Below are positions 16,016-24,507 of a stretch of DNA of 64,000 nt, piece after piece. This stretch comes from Candidatus Zixiibacteriota bacterium (GTDB lineage: Bacteria > Zixibacteria > MSB-5A5 > GN15 > JAAZOE01). The stretch's first letter is position 1. Each line of letters begins with the position of its first letter. The stretch covers positions 44,278-108,277 of the forward strand of contig DAOUTW010000003.1 in the NCBI GenBank assembly GCA_030668485.1, written 5' to 3'. The translations under genes were made by a program, and so were the position numbers. The notes beneath the pieces are model-generated. The model saw only the letters and a program-made list of their open reading frames with translations, had not been told where the DNA came from and did no database searches.

Positions 16016-16558
16016 ATGAAACGTATTTCATACAACCTACCCAATCACGCCCACTATCTGACCTTCTCATGTTACCGCCGTCAGAAACTTCTGTTGCACG
16101 ATGAAATATGCTTAGAGCTAATCAAAACCTGGGATGAAGTCCGTCGAAAGGGAGAATTTGCCATCTGGTCCTATGTTATCATGCCCGAACATATTCATTT
16201 ATTGATTCACCCAAGAAATGAGGATTATGAAATGAGCAAAATCCTGCGTCTCTTGAAGGAACAATTTACTCACAGGGTAGTCGAACAGTGGAAGAATTTA
16301 TCGCCGCGTCTGCTTAATTTAATAAGAGTACAGCGCGGAAGACGATCATTACATAGATTCTGGCAAGAGGGCGGAGGCTACGACCGTAATCTGTACAACT
16401 GGGATGTAATTCGGCGTGCCATTGATTACATTGAGTGGAATCCCGTTCGTCGTGGATTGGTGATTGAACCCATGGATTGGCGATGGTCGAGTGCACGGGC
16501 ACGGGCGGGGATAAGTGATGTCCCTATGGTTGTAGATAATATTCTGGTGGAGGATTGA
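16016..16558 (+). CDS. REP-associated tyrosine transposase (RAYT, TnpA_REP)
   Basis: A single-strand HUH/Y1 transposase-like protein of 180 residues. The family start is MKRISYNLPNHAHYLTFSCY, the HUH pair is MPEHIHLLIHP near residue 60, and the catalytic Tyr lies in the helix VIRRAIDYIEWNPVRRGL near residue 140, followed by the typical WRWSSARARAG. Start 16016 matches the start of the decayed homologue at 20328; an ATG three codons upstream (16007) is possible. It is bracketed by REP palindromes (15971-15997, 16606-16630, inverted at 16657-16687), the usual RAYT setting, in which the protein binds and spreads its REPs. Appears intact. Confidence 0.9.
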   Translation: MKRISYNLPNHAHYLTFSCYRRQKLLLHDEICLELIKTWDEVRRKGEFAIWSYVIMPEHIHLLIHPRNEDYEMSKILRLLKEQFTHRVVEQWKNLSPRLLNLIRVQRGRRSLHRFWQEGGGYDRNLYNWDVIRRAIDYIEWNPVRRGLVIEPMDWRWSSARARAGISDVPMVVDNILVED

Positions 16559-16605
16559 TAATAGACTAATGTGATAAGGGAAAGATTCAATTTTTTAATA
16601 TCTAT

Positions 16606-16687
16606 GTGCCCCGGACCTTGGTCGGGGATTTGTATCAGAGAGGAATTATGAAACTTGAAACCCGGACCGAGGTCCGGGCCACCCGCC
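16606..16687. repeat. REP pair (BIME-like) downstream of the RAYT gene
   Basis: A direct copy GTGCCCCGGACCTTGGTCGGGG (16606-16627, given here in two pieces: GTGCCCCGGACC and TTGGTCGGGG) and an inverted unit at 16657-16687 with CCCGGACC-GA-GGTCCGGG followed by CCACCCGCC. Head-to-tail inverted REP pairs are the typical substrate of RAYT proteins. Confidence 0.8.
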
Positions 16688-16918
16688 CGTTATCTCATAA
16701 CCAATATTTGTATAACAAACTGTATAATCTGTGCCAAGAGGATATCCTACTTCTCCCATAACTGTTTGCCCAAATTCCTTACATGAACCCTCGATCTCAT
16801 TCAGATGAGTTAATGCGGTATCTGCGATTTTATGATTACTTGGCTTATAATTTTGAGCCATTGAATTGCCACTAATCACTACAATCAGTGTCAACAAAAT
16901 CATTAGAACCCTTCTCAT
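16646..16918 (-). CDS. Small exported protein with REP-encoded C-terminus
   Basis: A 90-residue ORF with a clear signal peptide (MRRVLMILLTLIVVISGNSMAQ) and a GAAAGAAG upstream of the ATG. The mature part has two Cys (GSCKEFG, YTVCYTN) and no recognised family. The last ~13 residues (GGWPGPRSGFQVS) are encoded by the inverted REP unit, so the original 3' end has probably been replaced by a REP insertion. May be a truncated gene. Confidence 0.45.
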   Translation of the reverse strand: MRRVLMILLTLIVVISGNSMAQNYKPSNHKIADTALTHLNEIEGSCKEFGQTVMGEVGYPLGTDYTVCYTNIGYEITGGWPGPRSGFQVS

Positions 16919-17114
16919 AATTTATCTTCTTTCAGAGTTTGAGTTCAAAGTTTAAATCTGGATTTATATCTACACAAAAAATACCAAAAGCGCGACAATT
17001 GTAAAGCGATTTCTGCAATTTAATGGCAGTGGAATATAAATAGCCTCATTGGCAACCAATATTCTGGCCACTATTTGTGGTTGGCGTATATCTCGTGCGC
17101 CAATTCTACCCCCC

Positions 17115-17711
17115 CTACAACTCCTGCCGGCCCTGCAATGCCCGCGTGATGGTCACGCCGTCGGCGTACTCTAAATCACCACCCACAGGCAGGCCGCGGG
17201 CGATGCGGGTTACCTTGACACCAAACGGGCCGATAAGCTTGTTCAAATACATCGCCGTCGCCTCGCCCTCAACATCAGGATTGGTCGCGACAATAACTTC
17301 CTTGATCGAACCATCCAGCCGCGCCAGTAACTGCTTGATGTTGAGATCATCCGGCCCGATACCATCGAGAGGGGAGAGGCGCCCATTGAGGACATGATAC
17401 AGAGGGTTAAAGTCCTCCGCCTTCTCCAGCGCCACGATATCACTCGCTTCCTCGACAACACAAATCATCGACCGATCCCGCTTCTCGTCATTACACACGG
17501 CGCAGGGATCGTGCTCGGAAATGTTACAACAGATAGTACAATTCCCGACCTTTTCCTTGACGGCCAGGATCGCCTCGGCCAGATCGCGAGCGTCCTCCTG
17601 GTTTATCTTGAGGATATGAAACGCCAGCCGCCCGGCGGTCTTACGACCGACGCCGGGCAAACGCGACAACAGGGAGACCAGCCTCCCCAATGATTCCGAA
17701 GATTGATACAT
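17115..17711 (-). CDS. recR: Recombination mediator protein RecR
   Basis: A 198-residue RecR of normal length. It works with RecO/RecF to load RecA on SSB-coated gaps. Visible parts: helix-hairpin-helix SRLPGVGRKTAGRLAFHIL (residues ~15-35), C4 zinc finger CTICCNISEHDPCAVC (~57-72), the Toprim strand ICVVEEASDIVALEK (~82) and the C-terminal GLPVGGDLEYADGVTITRAL. It starts 3 nt after the ybaB stop, giving the common dnaX-ybaB-recR operon. Confidence 0.95.
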   Translation of the reverse strand: MYQSSESLGRLVSLLSRLPGVGRKTAGRLAFHILKINQEDARDLAEAILAVKEKVGNCTICCNISEHDPCAVCNDEKRDRSMICVVEEASDIVALEKAEDFNPLYHVLNGRLSPLDGIGPDDLNIKQLLARLDGSIKEVIVATNPDVEGEATAMYLNKLIGPFGVKVTRIARGLPVGGDLEYADGVTITRALQGRQEL

Positions 17712-17714
17712 ATA

Positions 17715-18038
17715 TTAAAACGGCAGGTTAAGGCCGGGGATATTGAGCCCGCCGGTCACCGAGCCCATCGACTGCGCCTGAAGTTCCGCCGCTTTTTCTT
17801 TGGCCTGATTGACCGCCGACAAAACCAGTTCTTCCAGCATTTCGACATCGTCAGGATTGACAACTTCTTTTTCTATCTTGATCGAAATAATATCCTGGTT
17901 ACCATTGGCAACTACCTTGACCATCCCGCCGCCGGCCGAACCCTCAACCGTCGCCTCGGCCAATTCCTTCTGAACCTCTTCCATCTTTTGCTGCATCTTA
18001 GCGACCTGCTTCATCATGTCGCCCATACCCTTGGCCAT
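17715..18038 (-). CDS. ybaB: YbaB/EbfC-family nucleoid-associated protein
   Basis: A 107-residue dimeric DNA-binding protein. The N-terminal helix [38 protein letters not shown] and the C-terminal [12 protein letters not shown] are typical of the family. It is the middle gene of dnaX-ybaB-recR, 17 nt after dnaX. The AGGAGG-like sequence before 18038 supports the start. Confidence 0.95.
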   Translation of the reverse strand: MAKGMGDMMKQVAKMQQKMEEVQKELAEATVEGSAGGGMVKVVANGNQDIISIKIEKEVVNPDDVEMLEELVLSAVNQAKEKAAELQAQSMGSVTGGLNIPGLNLPF

Positions 18039-18055
18039 TTTGTCCTCCTGTATTG

Positions 18056-19762
18056 TTATTCTTCTATTTTTCTGCGTCCGATTATTTCACCGTCGATCTG
18101 ATCGACCATCTTTTTCAATTCCGGGTCTTTTTCAAACAGATCGTCGGCATTTATTTGCGGTGTCTCGGCTCGTTTCCCCGATGGCATTGGCGCTGCCGCT
18201 GCGTCCAGTTCAAATTCTATACGTATCGTCAACTGATAAAACTCACGGAGAGTTTCCTCGATGACAGTTTTTGATTCCGGTTTCTCGACCACCTGCTTGT
18301 TGGTGGAGTAATTGGCGGCAAAGGCGATCGATATTTTATTATCTTCCACCCGCCGTACCTGCCCCATAGACAACAGCGAGGCCAGCATTTGTTTGCGCCG
18401 TTTCAGATTTTCCAGAAACTTTTTCCAGCTCATCTGCACCCGCGGCAGGTTCAGCGGTTTGCCTTCTTCGAAAGCGGTTTCAGGTTTGGCCGCATGCGGC
18501 TGATCAGGCGCCGGAATATCGTCGGGGGGAGGCGTCGGAGACGAAGTCGCGGGGCGCGGTCTTGGCGCCGGTTTGGCATTATCAAATAATCCGCCTTCGG
18601 AGCTTTGTGAAGGCGCTGCCGCCGGAGCCGATAGCCGATTTAGCCGCTCGATGACTTCCTGCAGGGTGATACTCGATTCCATCCGTGTCAAGCGTACGAG
18701 GCAGATCTCCAGAAACAGCCTTTCGTCATAGCCGCGCTTCAGTTCGCCCAGTAATTCCGAAAGAATCTGGATCATCCGCAGTATATCAGCCTCGGTAAAG
18801 TATGCAGTTTGCCTGACCAGAGCTTCCTTTTCCGCCACCGATACATCGAGGAAAAGATCCGGATCGGAAGCCGATTTCTGTACCAGAAGGTTGCGCAGGT
18901 AGTCGATGAAATCATCGACAAACTCCTCGATCCCGGCACCCGAATCGAACAATTCCTTGACCAGTTCGAAAACCGGCTCGGTATTTCCGGCGGCGATAAT
19001 TTCCATCAGGCCGACAAAAAGCTGACGATCGACGATTCCCAGCGTGGAGGCGGTCAATTCCGCCGTGATCTGGCCTTCGGCCATAGCGATCATCTGATCG
19101 AGAAGCGACAGCGCATCGCGAACCGAACCCTCACCCTTGCGAGCGATCAGGAACAATGCCTCTTCGGTGACATCAATCTTCTCCAGCTTCATCAGCTTGG
19201 TCATATGGTCGGCCAGAGCCGAGGTCGACACTCGCCGGAAATCATACCGCTGCGTCCGCGATAAAATCGTTTGCGGCACCTTATGCGGCTCAGTCGTCGC
19301 AAAAATGAAAACGGCATGCTCAGGCGGTTCTTCCAGCGTCTTCAACAGGGCATCAAAAGCCGATCCCGACAGCCGGTGGACTTCATCGATGATGAAGACC
19401 CTTTTTTTGCCCGAGGTCGGCAGGTAACGAATATTTTCTCGAAGCGTCCGAACATCGTCAACCCCGGTATTGGAGGCGGCGTCGATTTCTAGTACATCGA
19501 GCGACGATCCGGCTGTGATTTCCTTGCAGATCGGGCATTTGTTGCAGGGGGTCGGTGTCGGTCCTTCGACACAGTTGAGCGCTTTTGCCAGGATTCTGGC
19601 GGTGGTAGTCTTGCCGGTGCCGCGCGGGCCGGTAAACAGGTAACCGTGTGCCACTCGCCCGGTTTTCACCGCTCGCCCCAGGGTCTTGGTGATATGGCCC
19701 TGTGCGATTACATCCTCAAAAACAAGAGGCCGATATTTTAGCGCCAGTACCTGGTAAGACAT
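18056..19762 (-). CDS. dnaX: DNA polymerase III subunits gamma/tau
   Basis: The clamp-loader ATPase, 568 residues. Walker [10 protein letters not shown] near residue 45, a C4 zinc site ([16 protein letters not shown]) near 64-79, DEVHRL (Walker B, DExx) near 126 and the sensor region [14 protein letters not shown] near 155 are all present. Domain III runs to ~360, followed by a Pro/Ala-rich linker ([16 protein letters not shown]) and a tau-like C-terminal domain. The start overlaps nothing; the SRP RNA gene lies 40 nt upstream on the same strand, a common arrangement. No slippery A-run for a gamma frameshift is obvious. Confidence 0.95.
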   Translation of the reverse strand: MSYQVLALKYRPLVFEDVIAQGHITKTLGRAVKTGRVAHGYLFTGPRGTGKTTTARILAKALNCVEGPTPTPCNKCPICKEITAGSSLDVLEIDAASNTGVDDVRTLRENIRYLPTSGKKRVFIIDEVHRLSGSAFDALLKTLEEPPEHAVFIFATTEPHKVPQTILSRTQRYDFRRVSTSALADHMTKLMKLEKIDVTEEALFLIARKGEGSVRDALSLLDQMIAMAEGQITAELTASTLGIVDRQLFVGLMEIIAAGNTEPVFELVKELFDSGAGIEEFVDDFIDYLRNLLVQKSASDPDLFLDVSVAEKEALVRQTAYFTEADILRMIQILSELLGELKRGYDERLFLEICLVRLTRMESSITLQEVIERLNRLSAPAAAPSQSSEGGLFDNAKPAPRPRPATSSPTPPPDDIPAPDQPHAAKPETAFEEGKPLNLPRVQMSWKKFLENLKRRKQMLASLLSMGQVRRVEDNKISIAFAANYSTNKQVVEKPESKTVIEETLREFYQLTIRIEFELDAAAAPMPSGKRAETPQINADDLFEKDPELKKMVDQIDGEIIGRRKIEE

Positions 19763-19798
19763 AGTTTTTCCGGATCTCCCGGTAGTTATTAATTGGAC

Positions 19799-19937
19799 TG
19801 ATACCGGTCAGCCGACCTAATCAGGCGTAACTGTATCACGCGACGGCGTTACCTACCGCTGCTACCTTCCGGTCCTGACGGGGTTTGGCAGGCAGTAGCT
19901 GTACAGAGCCCGATATGGCAACTGACCGGTATCAATC
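19799..19937 (-). ncRNA. ffs: Signal recognition particle RNA (4.5S-type)
   Basis: Reading the minus strand, the conserved apical helix-8 sequence GTCAGGACCGGAAGGTAGCA is present (plus CGG and GGAAG loop). GGGCTCTGTACAGC at the 5' side is the usual small-SRP start. The ends form a long helix: GGATTGATACCGGTCAGT pairs over about 18 bp with the 3' end. At ~139 nt it is longer than E. coli 4.5S. End points are approximate. Lies directly upstream of dnaX. Confidence 0.88.
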
Positions 19938-20096
19938 CAACTCGTTGTTTATCTCAAACATCTGCCGATAATAGTTTGTTTCATCCCCGTGCCTTATTCT
20001 GTCAGTACCTGTCTCACAAATGGCGTCGCAGTCGAAACCGGGGTGGCAGACAAATGAGAGAAAACGCTCCTTTATATAATTCCCTGTTTATAAAAA

Positions 20097-20169
20097 TGGA
20101 GCTGATCGGGATCGAACCGACGACCTGTACGTTGCGAACGTACCGCTCTCCCAATTGAGCTACAGCCCC
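20097..20169 (-). tRNA. tRNA-Ala(CGC)
   Basis: A 73-nt cloverleaf on the minus strand: acceptor GGGGCTG/CAGCTCC with one G-T pair, D-arm GCTC...GAGC, anticodon stem GTACG/CGTAC with loop TTCGCAA (anticodon CGC), and T-arm with GGTTCGATCC. CCA is not encoded. The DNA after its 3' end shows no integrase. Confidence 0.95.
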
Positions 20170-20278
20170 ATTGCATCCTATTTTCAAGCCCCTTAATCTA
20201 CGGAAAGATCAGAAAAAATCAAGCGGTTTTGTGGCTCTTTTATCACATTCCCATTTGCTCCCATATTAATATCGGTGC

Positions 20279-20305
20279 GTGGCCCGGTGCTCTGCTCCGG
20301 GTTTC
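20279..20305. repeat. REP palindrome left of the RAYT remnant
   Basis: GTGGCCCGG-TGCTCTGCT-CCGGGTTTC. The inverted partner lies at 20674-20700 on the far side of the decayed transposase. Confidence 0.75.
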
Positions 20306-20327
20306 TTAAGTAGGAAAATCTAAGGCC

Positions 20328-20668
20328 ATGAAACTCCATTCATATGATGATCCCGGACATGCGTATGACCTCACTTTTTCCCGCTGCCCGGTACGTGGCC
20401 TATAGAAACTAGCTCTAAACACCAAAAATGTGTTGTGGATAAATTGCCAATAGATACTCAATAATAACTTGTATAATGGGCGAAACTTGTATCAATGTCT
20501 CGTGTTAAGATGGCAATCGAGTATATTGAATACAATTCGGTAAGCCGGGGATTGGTTTCAGCAGCGATTGACTGGAGGTGGTCGAGGGCACGAGCGCGAG
20601 CTGGGATGGGCGACAAGCCATTATTGATTGATGTACTTGAACTTGGTGATACCGGAATCAATAAATAA
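20328..20668 (+). pseudogene. Decayed RAYT transposase
   Basis: The N-terminal piece at 20328 reads MKLHSYDDPGHAYDLTFSRC, matching the start of the intact RAYT at 16016 (MKRISYNLPNHAHYLTFSCY), but stops after 25 codons. The C-terminal piece at 20495-20668 reads MAIEYIEYNSVSRGLVSAAI followed by DWRWSRARARAG, matching the catalytic-Tyr helix and tail of the intact protein. The middle, including the HUH motif, is deleted and a frameshift lies near 20480-20495. Flanking REPs face each other. It can no longer act, but marks an older invasion by a second RAYT type (its REP loop differs). Confidence 0.85.
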
Positions 20669-20673
20669 AGTTA

Positions 20674-20700
20674 GAAACCCGGAGCAGAGCTCCTGGCCAC
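20674..20700. repeat. REP palindrome right of the RAYT remnant (inverted)
   Basis: GAAACCCGGAGCAGAGCTCC followed by TGGCCAC, the inverted counterpart of 20279-20305. Confidence 0.75.
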
Positions 20701-20714
20701 GCCCCCATTTTATG

Positions 20715-20743
20715 TTGACATCGATTATCATGTTGGCTACACT
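20715..20743 (+). promoter_or_regulatory. Near-consensus sigma-70 promoter of the HAD/fusion module
   Basis: TTGACA (20715-20720), a 17-nt spacer and TACACT (20738-20743), about 90 nt before the HAD gene start. It is one of the best promoter matches in the window and suggests strong expression of this module. Confidence 0.6.
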
Positions 20744-20832
20744 ATTCCGAGGGTGTGATTATAACACTCTATTGGCCGGCGTGTTACCAGTAGGTTTGTG
20801 CGGCGGTCCGAGGAATAAATACTGGAGACCTT

Positions 20833-21696
20833 ATGCAGGGCTTGATACTTCTTGATTGGGACTTGACCGTGGTAGACTTAAGAAATGAAATCAATGATGC
20901 AAGACTCCCGTATAAGATTCAGGAAATGATCAGTCAGGGATGGATAATTGGGCTAAATTCAGATACTCCATTCAGACGTTTGAGTAGTTGGTATTCATCC
21001 CTTGATATGAATGGGCCCATTATCGCCGAGAAAGGCGCTATAGTTTGGTGGCCTGGCTGTGAGGACCCGATATTTACAGCGCCTGAGATCGTCAGTGTTC
21101 TTGCGGATATTCGAGACAGGATAATGCTCGGATTGACACATCGGGATGAATTCGAAGATTACGCCCTTTACTTCGGTGATAGCACAGAGTTTGTGAATTC
21201 GGGGAGTAGAGTCAGGGGCAGTGATTCAGTAGTCGTTGCAGTCGACGCATTTCGACTGTGCAGCGTAGGGCTCTTTGTCCGACGCATCTCTTTGGATGGA
21301 AACCTAGACCTGTCGAACACTCAGGATCGGGATGCAAAGCCGGTAGATGATCTGCTGGTAGCCACCTGTAGGCCATGCTCTGCAGGAGTGGGCCGTCGAA
21401 CTGATTCACTCGTATTCAGCATTGATAACGAGCTGTATTTTCGAAGCGTGCATGTGAACAAAACTGCTAAATCCTCAGGCGTAAGCTTGGTATTCTCAGA
21501 ATGGCAGCTGCCCTCGAAAGCTTACATGATCGGCAACTCCATGTCTGACCACTTGAACATATCCGGAGTTGATCAGCTGGCGGTAGGTAATGCTAGTCGT
21601 GATTACAAGGCGCTCGCTAGCAAAACCGCGTCAGAAGAGTTCGCAAGAGGATGCATCGAACTTCTCTCGTTCATTCAATCAGAGGGGCAGGGATAG
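20833..21696 (+). CDS. HAD-superfamily phosphatase-like protein (C2B cap type)
   Basis: A 287-residue protein; ATG 20833 with TGGAG 6 nt upstream. HAD motif I is LLDWDLTVVD (DxD near residues 8-10), motif II NSDTPF (S/T near 43), a Lys-bearing region near 190-220 and motif IV YMIGNSMSDHLN near 238. The order fits Cof/SPP-type (IIB) sugar- or nucleotide-phosphate phosphatases, with a large cap between motifs II and III. The Trp in DWDLT is unusual in place of the usual Phe/Leu or Gly. It is followed after 50 nt by the three-part fusion gene and shares its promoter, so the two probably act together. Substrate unknown. Confidence 0.75.
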   Translation: MQGLILLDWDLTVVDLRNEINDARLPYKIQEMISQGWIIGLNSDTPFRRLSSWYSSLDMNGPIIAEKGAIVWWPGCEDPIFTAPEIVSVLADIRDRIMLGLTHRDEFEDYALYFGDSTEFVNSGSRVRGSDSVVVAVDAFRLCSVGLFVRRISLDGNLDLSNTQDRDAKPVDDLLVATCRPCSAGVGRRTDSLVFSIDNELYFRSVHVNKTAKSSGVSLVFSEWQLPSKAYMIGNSMSDHLNISGVDQLAVGNASRDYKALASKTASEEFARGCIELLSFIQSEGQG

Positions 21697-21746
21697 ATGT
21701 ACTGTAGATTGAGACGTATCTGCTGAATGCCGCTAAGGAGGAATCA

Positions 21747-23693
21747 ATGCACGCATACAAGGCAGTCCTTTTCACTCCTTTCGAAGGGAGTTCCGTCGGC
21801 GTGGTGTGTGAGGACCTACAGACTGCGGCGGAGGAGTCAGATGTTGCATTGTCGATTATTGAGGAGCAGTACCTGGCCGAACCCGTCATTAATGGGATCC
21901 TACGGGCGACCGAGGAAGCGGATTTCGCTGTCGCAGTGTTGGACGAGGCCAATCCGAACGTCCTCTTTGAAATCGGCTACGCACTGGGAGTCAACCGCCC
22001 GCTTATACTGGTGTCAAGTGAAGACGTGTCAATACCGTTTGATGTTGAGGCCTTTGAGCGAGTCCAATACAATCCCCGCCGTAAGTACCGAGACGAGAAC
22101 CGCAGGCGATTTCGAACGGCATTCCAGGCCATTCGTCAAAGACTCGAAACGGGTTGCGTTAAGGTGTTCAGAGACACACCGACCCATATTAGAGGCGCCC
22201 TCAGTCGACTACAGATTCTAAATAGCCCACTCTTATTCCGGGCCTGTGTGCTGCATACATTGGATGAGTATGTAGAGTCGATCGACGCTTGGCAGGGAAA
22301 ACTTCACTACGAAGGTCGAGAAAACGTCCTGCGCATGGGTGTACTAATCCTTGAGAATTTGAGGCAGAGTGGCTTCGCAACTCTGTTCCTCCCAGGAGAG
22401 GATTCGTGGCAAGCCGACGAAGATCCCAAGACCGGGGACGAATACCTGCAAGTGACTCGTGAAATTGCAGCGCGGAAAGGAATCCCTATCACAAGAGTCT
22501 ACGTACTCCCTCGAGCAGATGCGCTTGACGCTCCAAGTCTCCGCAGGCTTGTAGTCGATGACGCCGCATCGGGGATAAATACGCACTACATTCTTGAAAA
22601 CGATCTCCCTGCTGGTGTTCCAAAAGATTTCGGACTCTGGGACGACGAACTCGTTGGAGTTGTTGAATACGCTCGGCGCAAGGGGAAGCATTACATCTCA
22701 GGCACGACGTACTATTACCTTGATGAGGATTTAAGAAGGGCCCGGAGCTGGGTTAAGTCATTGCGAAATGCGCCCCGCTGCAGCGGGTTGCCGAACGAAA
22801 AGACCATTCTCGGGCAAACCTATAGAACACAAGAAGACTTGGCAAATCTGCGACACGAGAGGGGTTTTGTGGATCGTGCCGATGCCTCATGGTACCACGC
22901 AGGAAGGCAATATTTGCGTCTGTGCGATTCTGTCGCAAGTCCCGCGTGGCACCGGGATTTCTTTGGATCTTCTATCAGGAATTGGCTGGAAAGCCGTGAC
23001 GAGAGCTTCACAGCACCTCGCGTGCTCATAACTGGATTAGCCGATTACGGAATGTTGTATGAGGCACTCGATGCTGTTGGTCCCATCTGGCTCAAAGAGT
23101 GTTCGTTCGAGGTACTTGACCTGAGCTCAGTCCCCACAGATATGTGCAAGGAACTCGTCAGAATCCTTCAAGAAGACTCGGGTGGAAAACTCTATGTCAA
23201 CCTTACCTGCCATGGGGGCGTGGACCTGCTCACACGTACTCTTAACGAGGGGCAGTACGACATCATTCTGACGGATGCTTTGCTGACTCGATTCGAATCA
23301 ATACAGACCAAGCAGGCTGTTGTAGACGAGTGGCACAGACTCTTGAAACCTGACGGGCTGCTCGCAACTACTGTCAGGCTGTCGGATGACCGAGAAGAAG
23401 CAAGCGACGAGATCCTGAACAACATGCATTCGAGATTCGTGCAGTCATCACTGCAAGCCTGGCCCTCCAATCTCAGCCAAGAAGATCGTCTTAGACTTGA
23501 GGCACATGCTATAAACTACGCACAGCGGATGACAAGCTACCCATTTGAAGGGATAGCTTCTGTGCGCGAGCTTTTTTGCGAAGGGTGGAACCTCGAATCT
23601 GCCGTTTTTGAGGCCTCGTTGACCAAAGGGGAGTTCTGCCCTGCCACATATGTGCGCATCCGAATCACGAAGTCAGCGTTATCGAATGCATAG
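21747..23693 (+). CDS. Three-part fusion: NDT/TIR-like domain, unknown middle, methyltransferase-like domain
   Basis: A 648-residue soluble protein, ATG 21747 after AAGGAGG. Residues 1-110 look like a nucleoside 2-deoxyribosyltransferase or TIR-like fold: VLFTPFEG, a helix, ILRATEEADFAVAVLDEANP and NVLFEIGYALGVNRPLILVS, where the Glu of FEIGYA (about 75) is in the position of the catalytic Glu of both families. Residues ~150-350 are an unassigned alpha/beta region with VYVLPRADAL, YILENDLPAG and FGLWDDELVGVVEY. Residues ~430-640 resemble a class I SAM methyltransferase with a weak motif I (VLITGLADYGML), YDIILTDALL and EWHRLLKPDGLLATTVRL. Codon use and REP surroundings suggest transfer. It is paired with the HAD gene. 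Function unknown; NADase- or nucleotide-acting defence is one option, base or metabolite modification another. Confidence 0.65.
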   Translation: MHAYKAVLFTPFEGSSVGVVCEDLQTAAEESDVALSIIEEQYLAEPVINGILRATEEADFAVAVLDEANPNVLFEIGYALGVNRPLILVSSEDVSIPFDVEAFERVQYNPRRKYRDENRRRFRTAFQAIRQRLETGCVKVFRDTPTHIRGALSRLQILNSPLLFRACVLHTLDEYVESIDAWQGKLHYEGRENVLRMGVLILENLRQSGFATLFLPGEDSWQADEDPKTGDEYLQVTREIAARKGIPITRVYVLPRADALDAPSLRRLVVDDAASGINTHYILENDLPAGVPKDFGLWDDELVGVVEYARRKGKHYISGTTYYYLDEDLRRARSWVKSLRNAPRCSGLPNEKTILGQTYRTQEDLANLRHERGFVDRADASWYHAGRQYLRLCDSVASPAWHRDFFGSSIRNWLESRDESFTAPRVLITGLADYGMLYEALDAVGPIWLKECSFEVLDLSSVPTDMCKELVRILQEDSGGKLYVNLTCHGGVDLLTRTLNEGQYDIILTDALLTRFESIQTKQAVVDEWHRLLKPDGLLATTVRLSDDREEASDEILNNMHSRFVQSSLQAWPSNLSQEDRLRLEAHAINYAQRMTSYPFEGIASVRELFCEGWNLESAVFEASLTKGEFCPATYVRIRITKSALSNA

Positions 23694-23810
23694 AGGCAGA
23701 GAACCGACACCAGTACGTCTCCAAACAAAGTGACATTGTTTGCTGGAAGTTAAGACACTTTTTGTTGATAATTGATTTCTTGTATTCTCGTTTCCTCTGT
23801 TTCACTGCTG

Positions 23811-24371
23811 CCCGTGGGTTGGCGGGTGGCCGCAATCTTTGATTGCGGTCCGCCAAGGGCGGATAATCGAGTGGCCCGGATATGATAAATATCACTTTTA
23901 CTACAAATTCCCCCCTGATCCTGTCTGTCCGCTTCGTTGGGCTTGTCTGCCTTGGGTCGGGAAACTCTACACGGTGAGCCTATGGGCCCGACCCCTACGA
24001 TTAATAAAATGTGCGGGAATTAAATTCTCACCGCAAGCGGTGAGGCACCCCGTCAGGCAGAGGCCTGTTTCAGGCTATGGCGAGGATGATCAAATGTTGG
24101 GGCAGACCCTTCGTTCCTCAGGACGAGCGGGGGAGGCTGTTCCAAAAGTCACTTTGCCTTCCGGCTTTTTGTTGAGAAGAGAAGATTATGGTCTTGATCT
24201 TGTGGTATGCCAAGCAACTACATCCCACCCGTGCAAGAGCACGGGTGGGGCACCGCAACTCTATTGCTCGAAATATGCACTTATGAGCCTGCCTCGGGGC
24301 GTCTGCCGCCCACAAGAATAGATTGCTTCGTCACTCGATCCGCCTATGGCGTCGCTCGCTCCTCGCAATGA
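23811..24371. repeat. Cluster of different REP-like hairpins in an 814-bp gap
   Basis: No gene is supported between 23694 and 24507. The gap holds: GGGTGG with CCGCAATC/GATTGCGG (23824-23848); CTCACCGC-AA-GCGGTGAG followed by GCACC (24028-24050); an 11-bp stem CCCACCCGTGC-AAGA-GCACGGGTGGG followed by GCACC (24224-24254); the 17-mer GGGCGTCTGCCGCCCAC (24297-24313, also at 13919 inverted); and ATTGCTTCGTCAC...GCTCCTCGCAATGAC (24322-24371), a motif frequent in environmental bacterial genomes. Confidence 0.65.
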
Positions 24372-24507
24372 CCCGCCAGTGGTCAGGGTACCCGATAGAA
24401 GCAGGGATAATTCGGGAGAAAACAGGGGCTTTTGCCCAAAAATAAATGCTCATAACTGCTTTTGGGGGTTGATTTTTTTGGATTTTCTGTTATTTTGACG
24501 GGCTGCT

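Noticed and set aside
19976..20158. 60-residue ORF on the plus strand ending in a GIEPTTCTLRTYRS-like sequence
   Set aside because: It is the antisense of tRNA-Ala, a well-known kind of false ORF.
23839..24321. 160-residue ORF on the plus strand
   Set aside because: It runs across several REP hairpins, has no ribosome-binding site or family pattern, and is best seen as chance.
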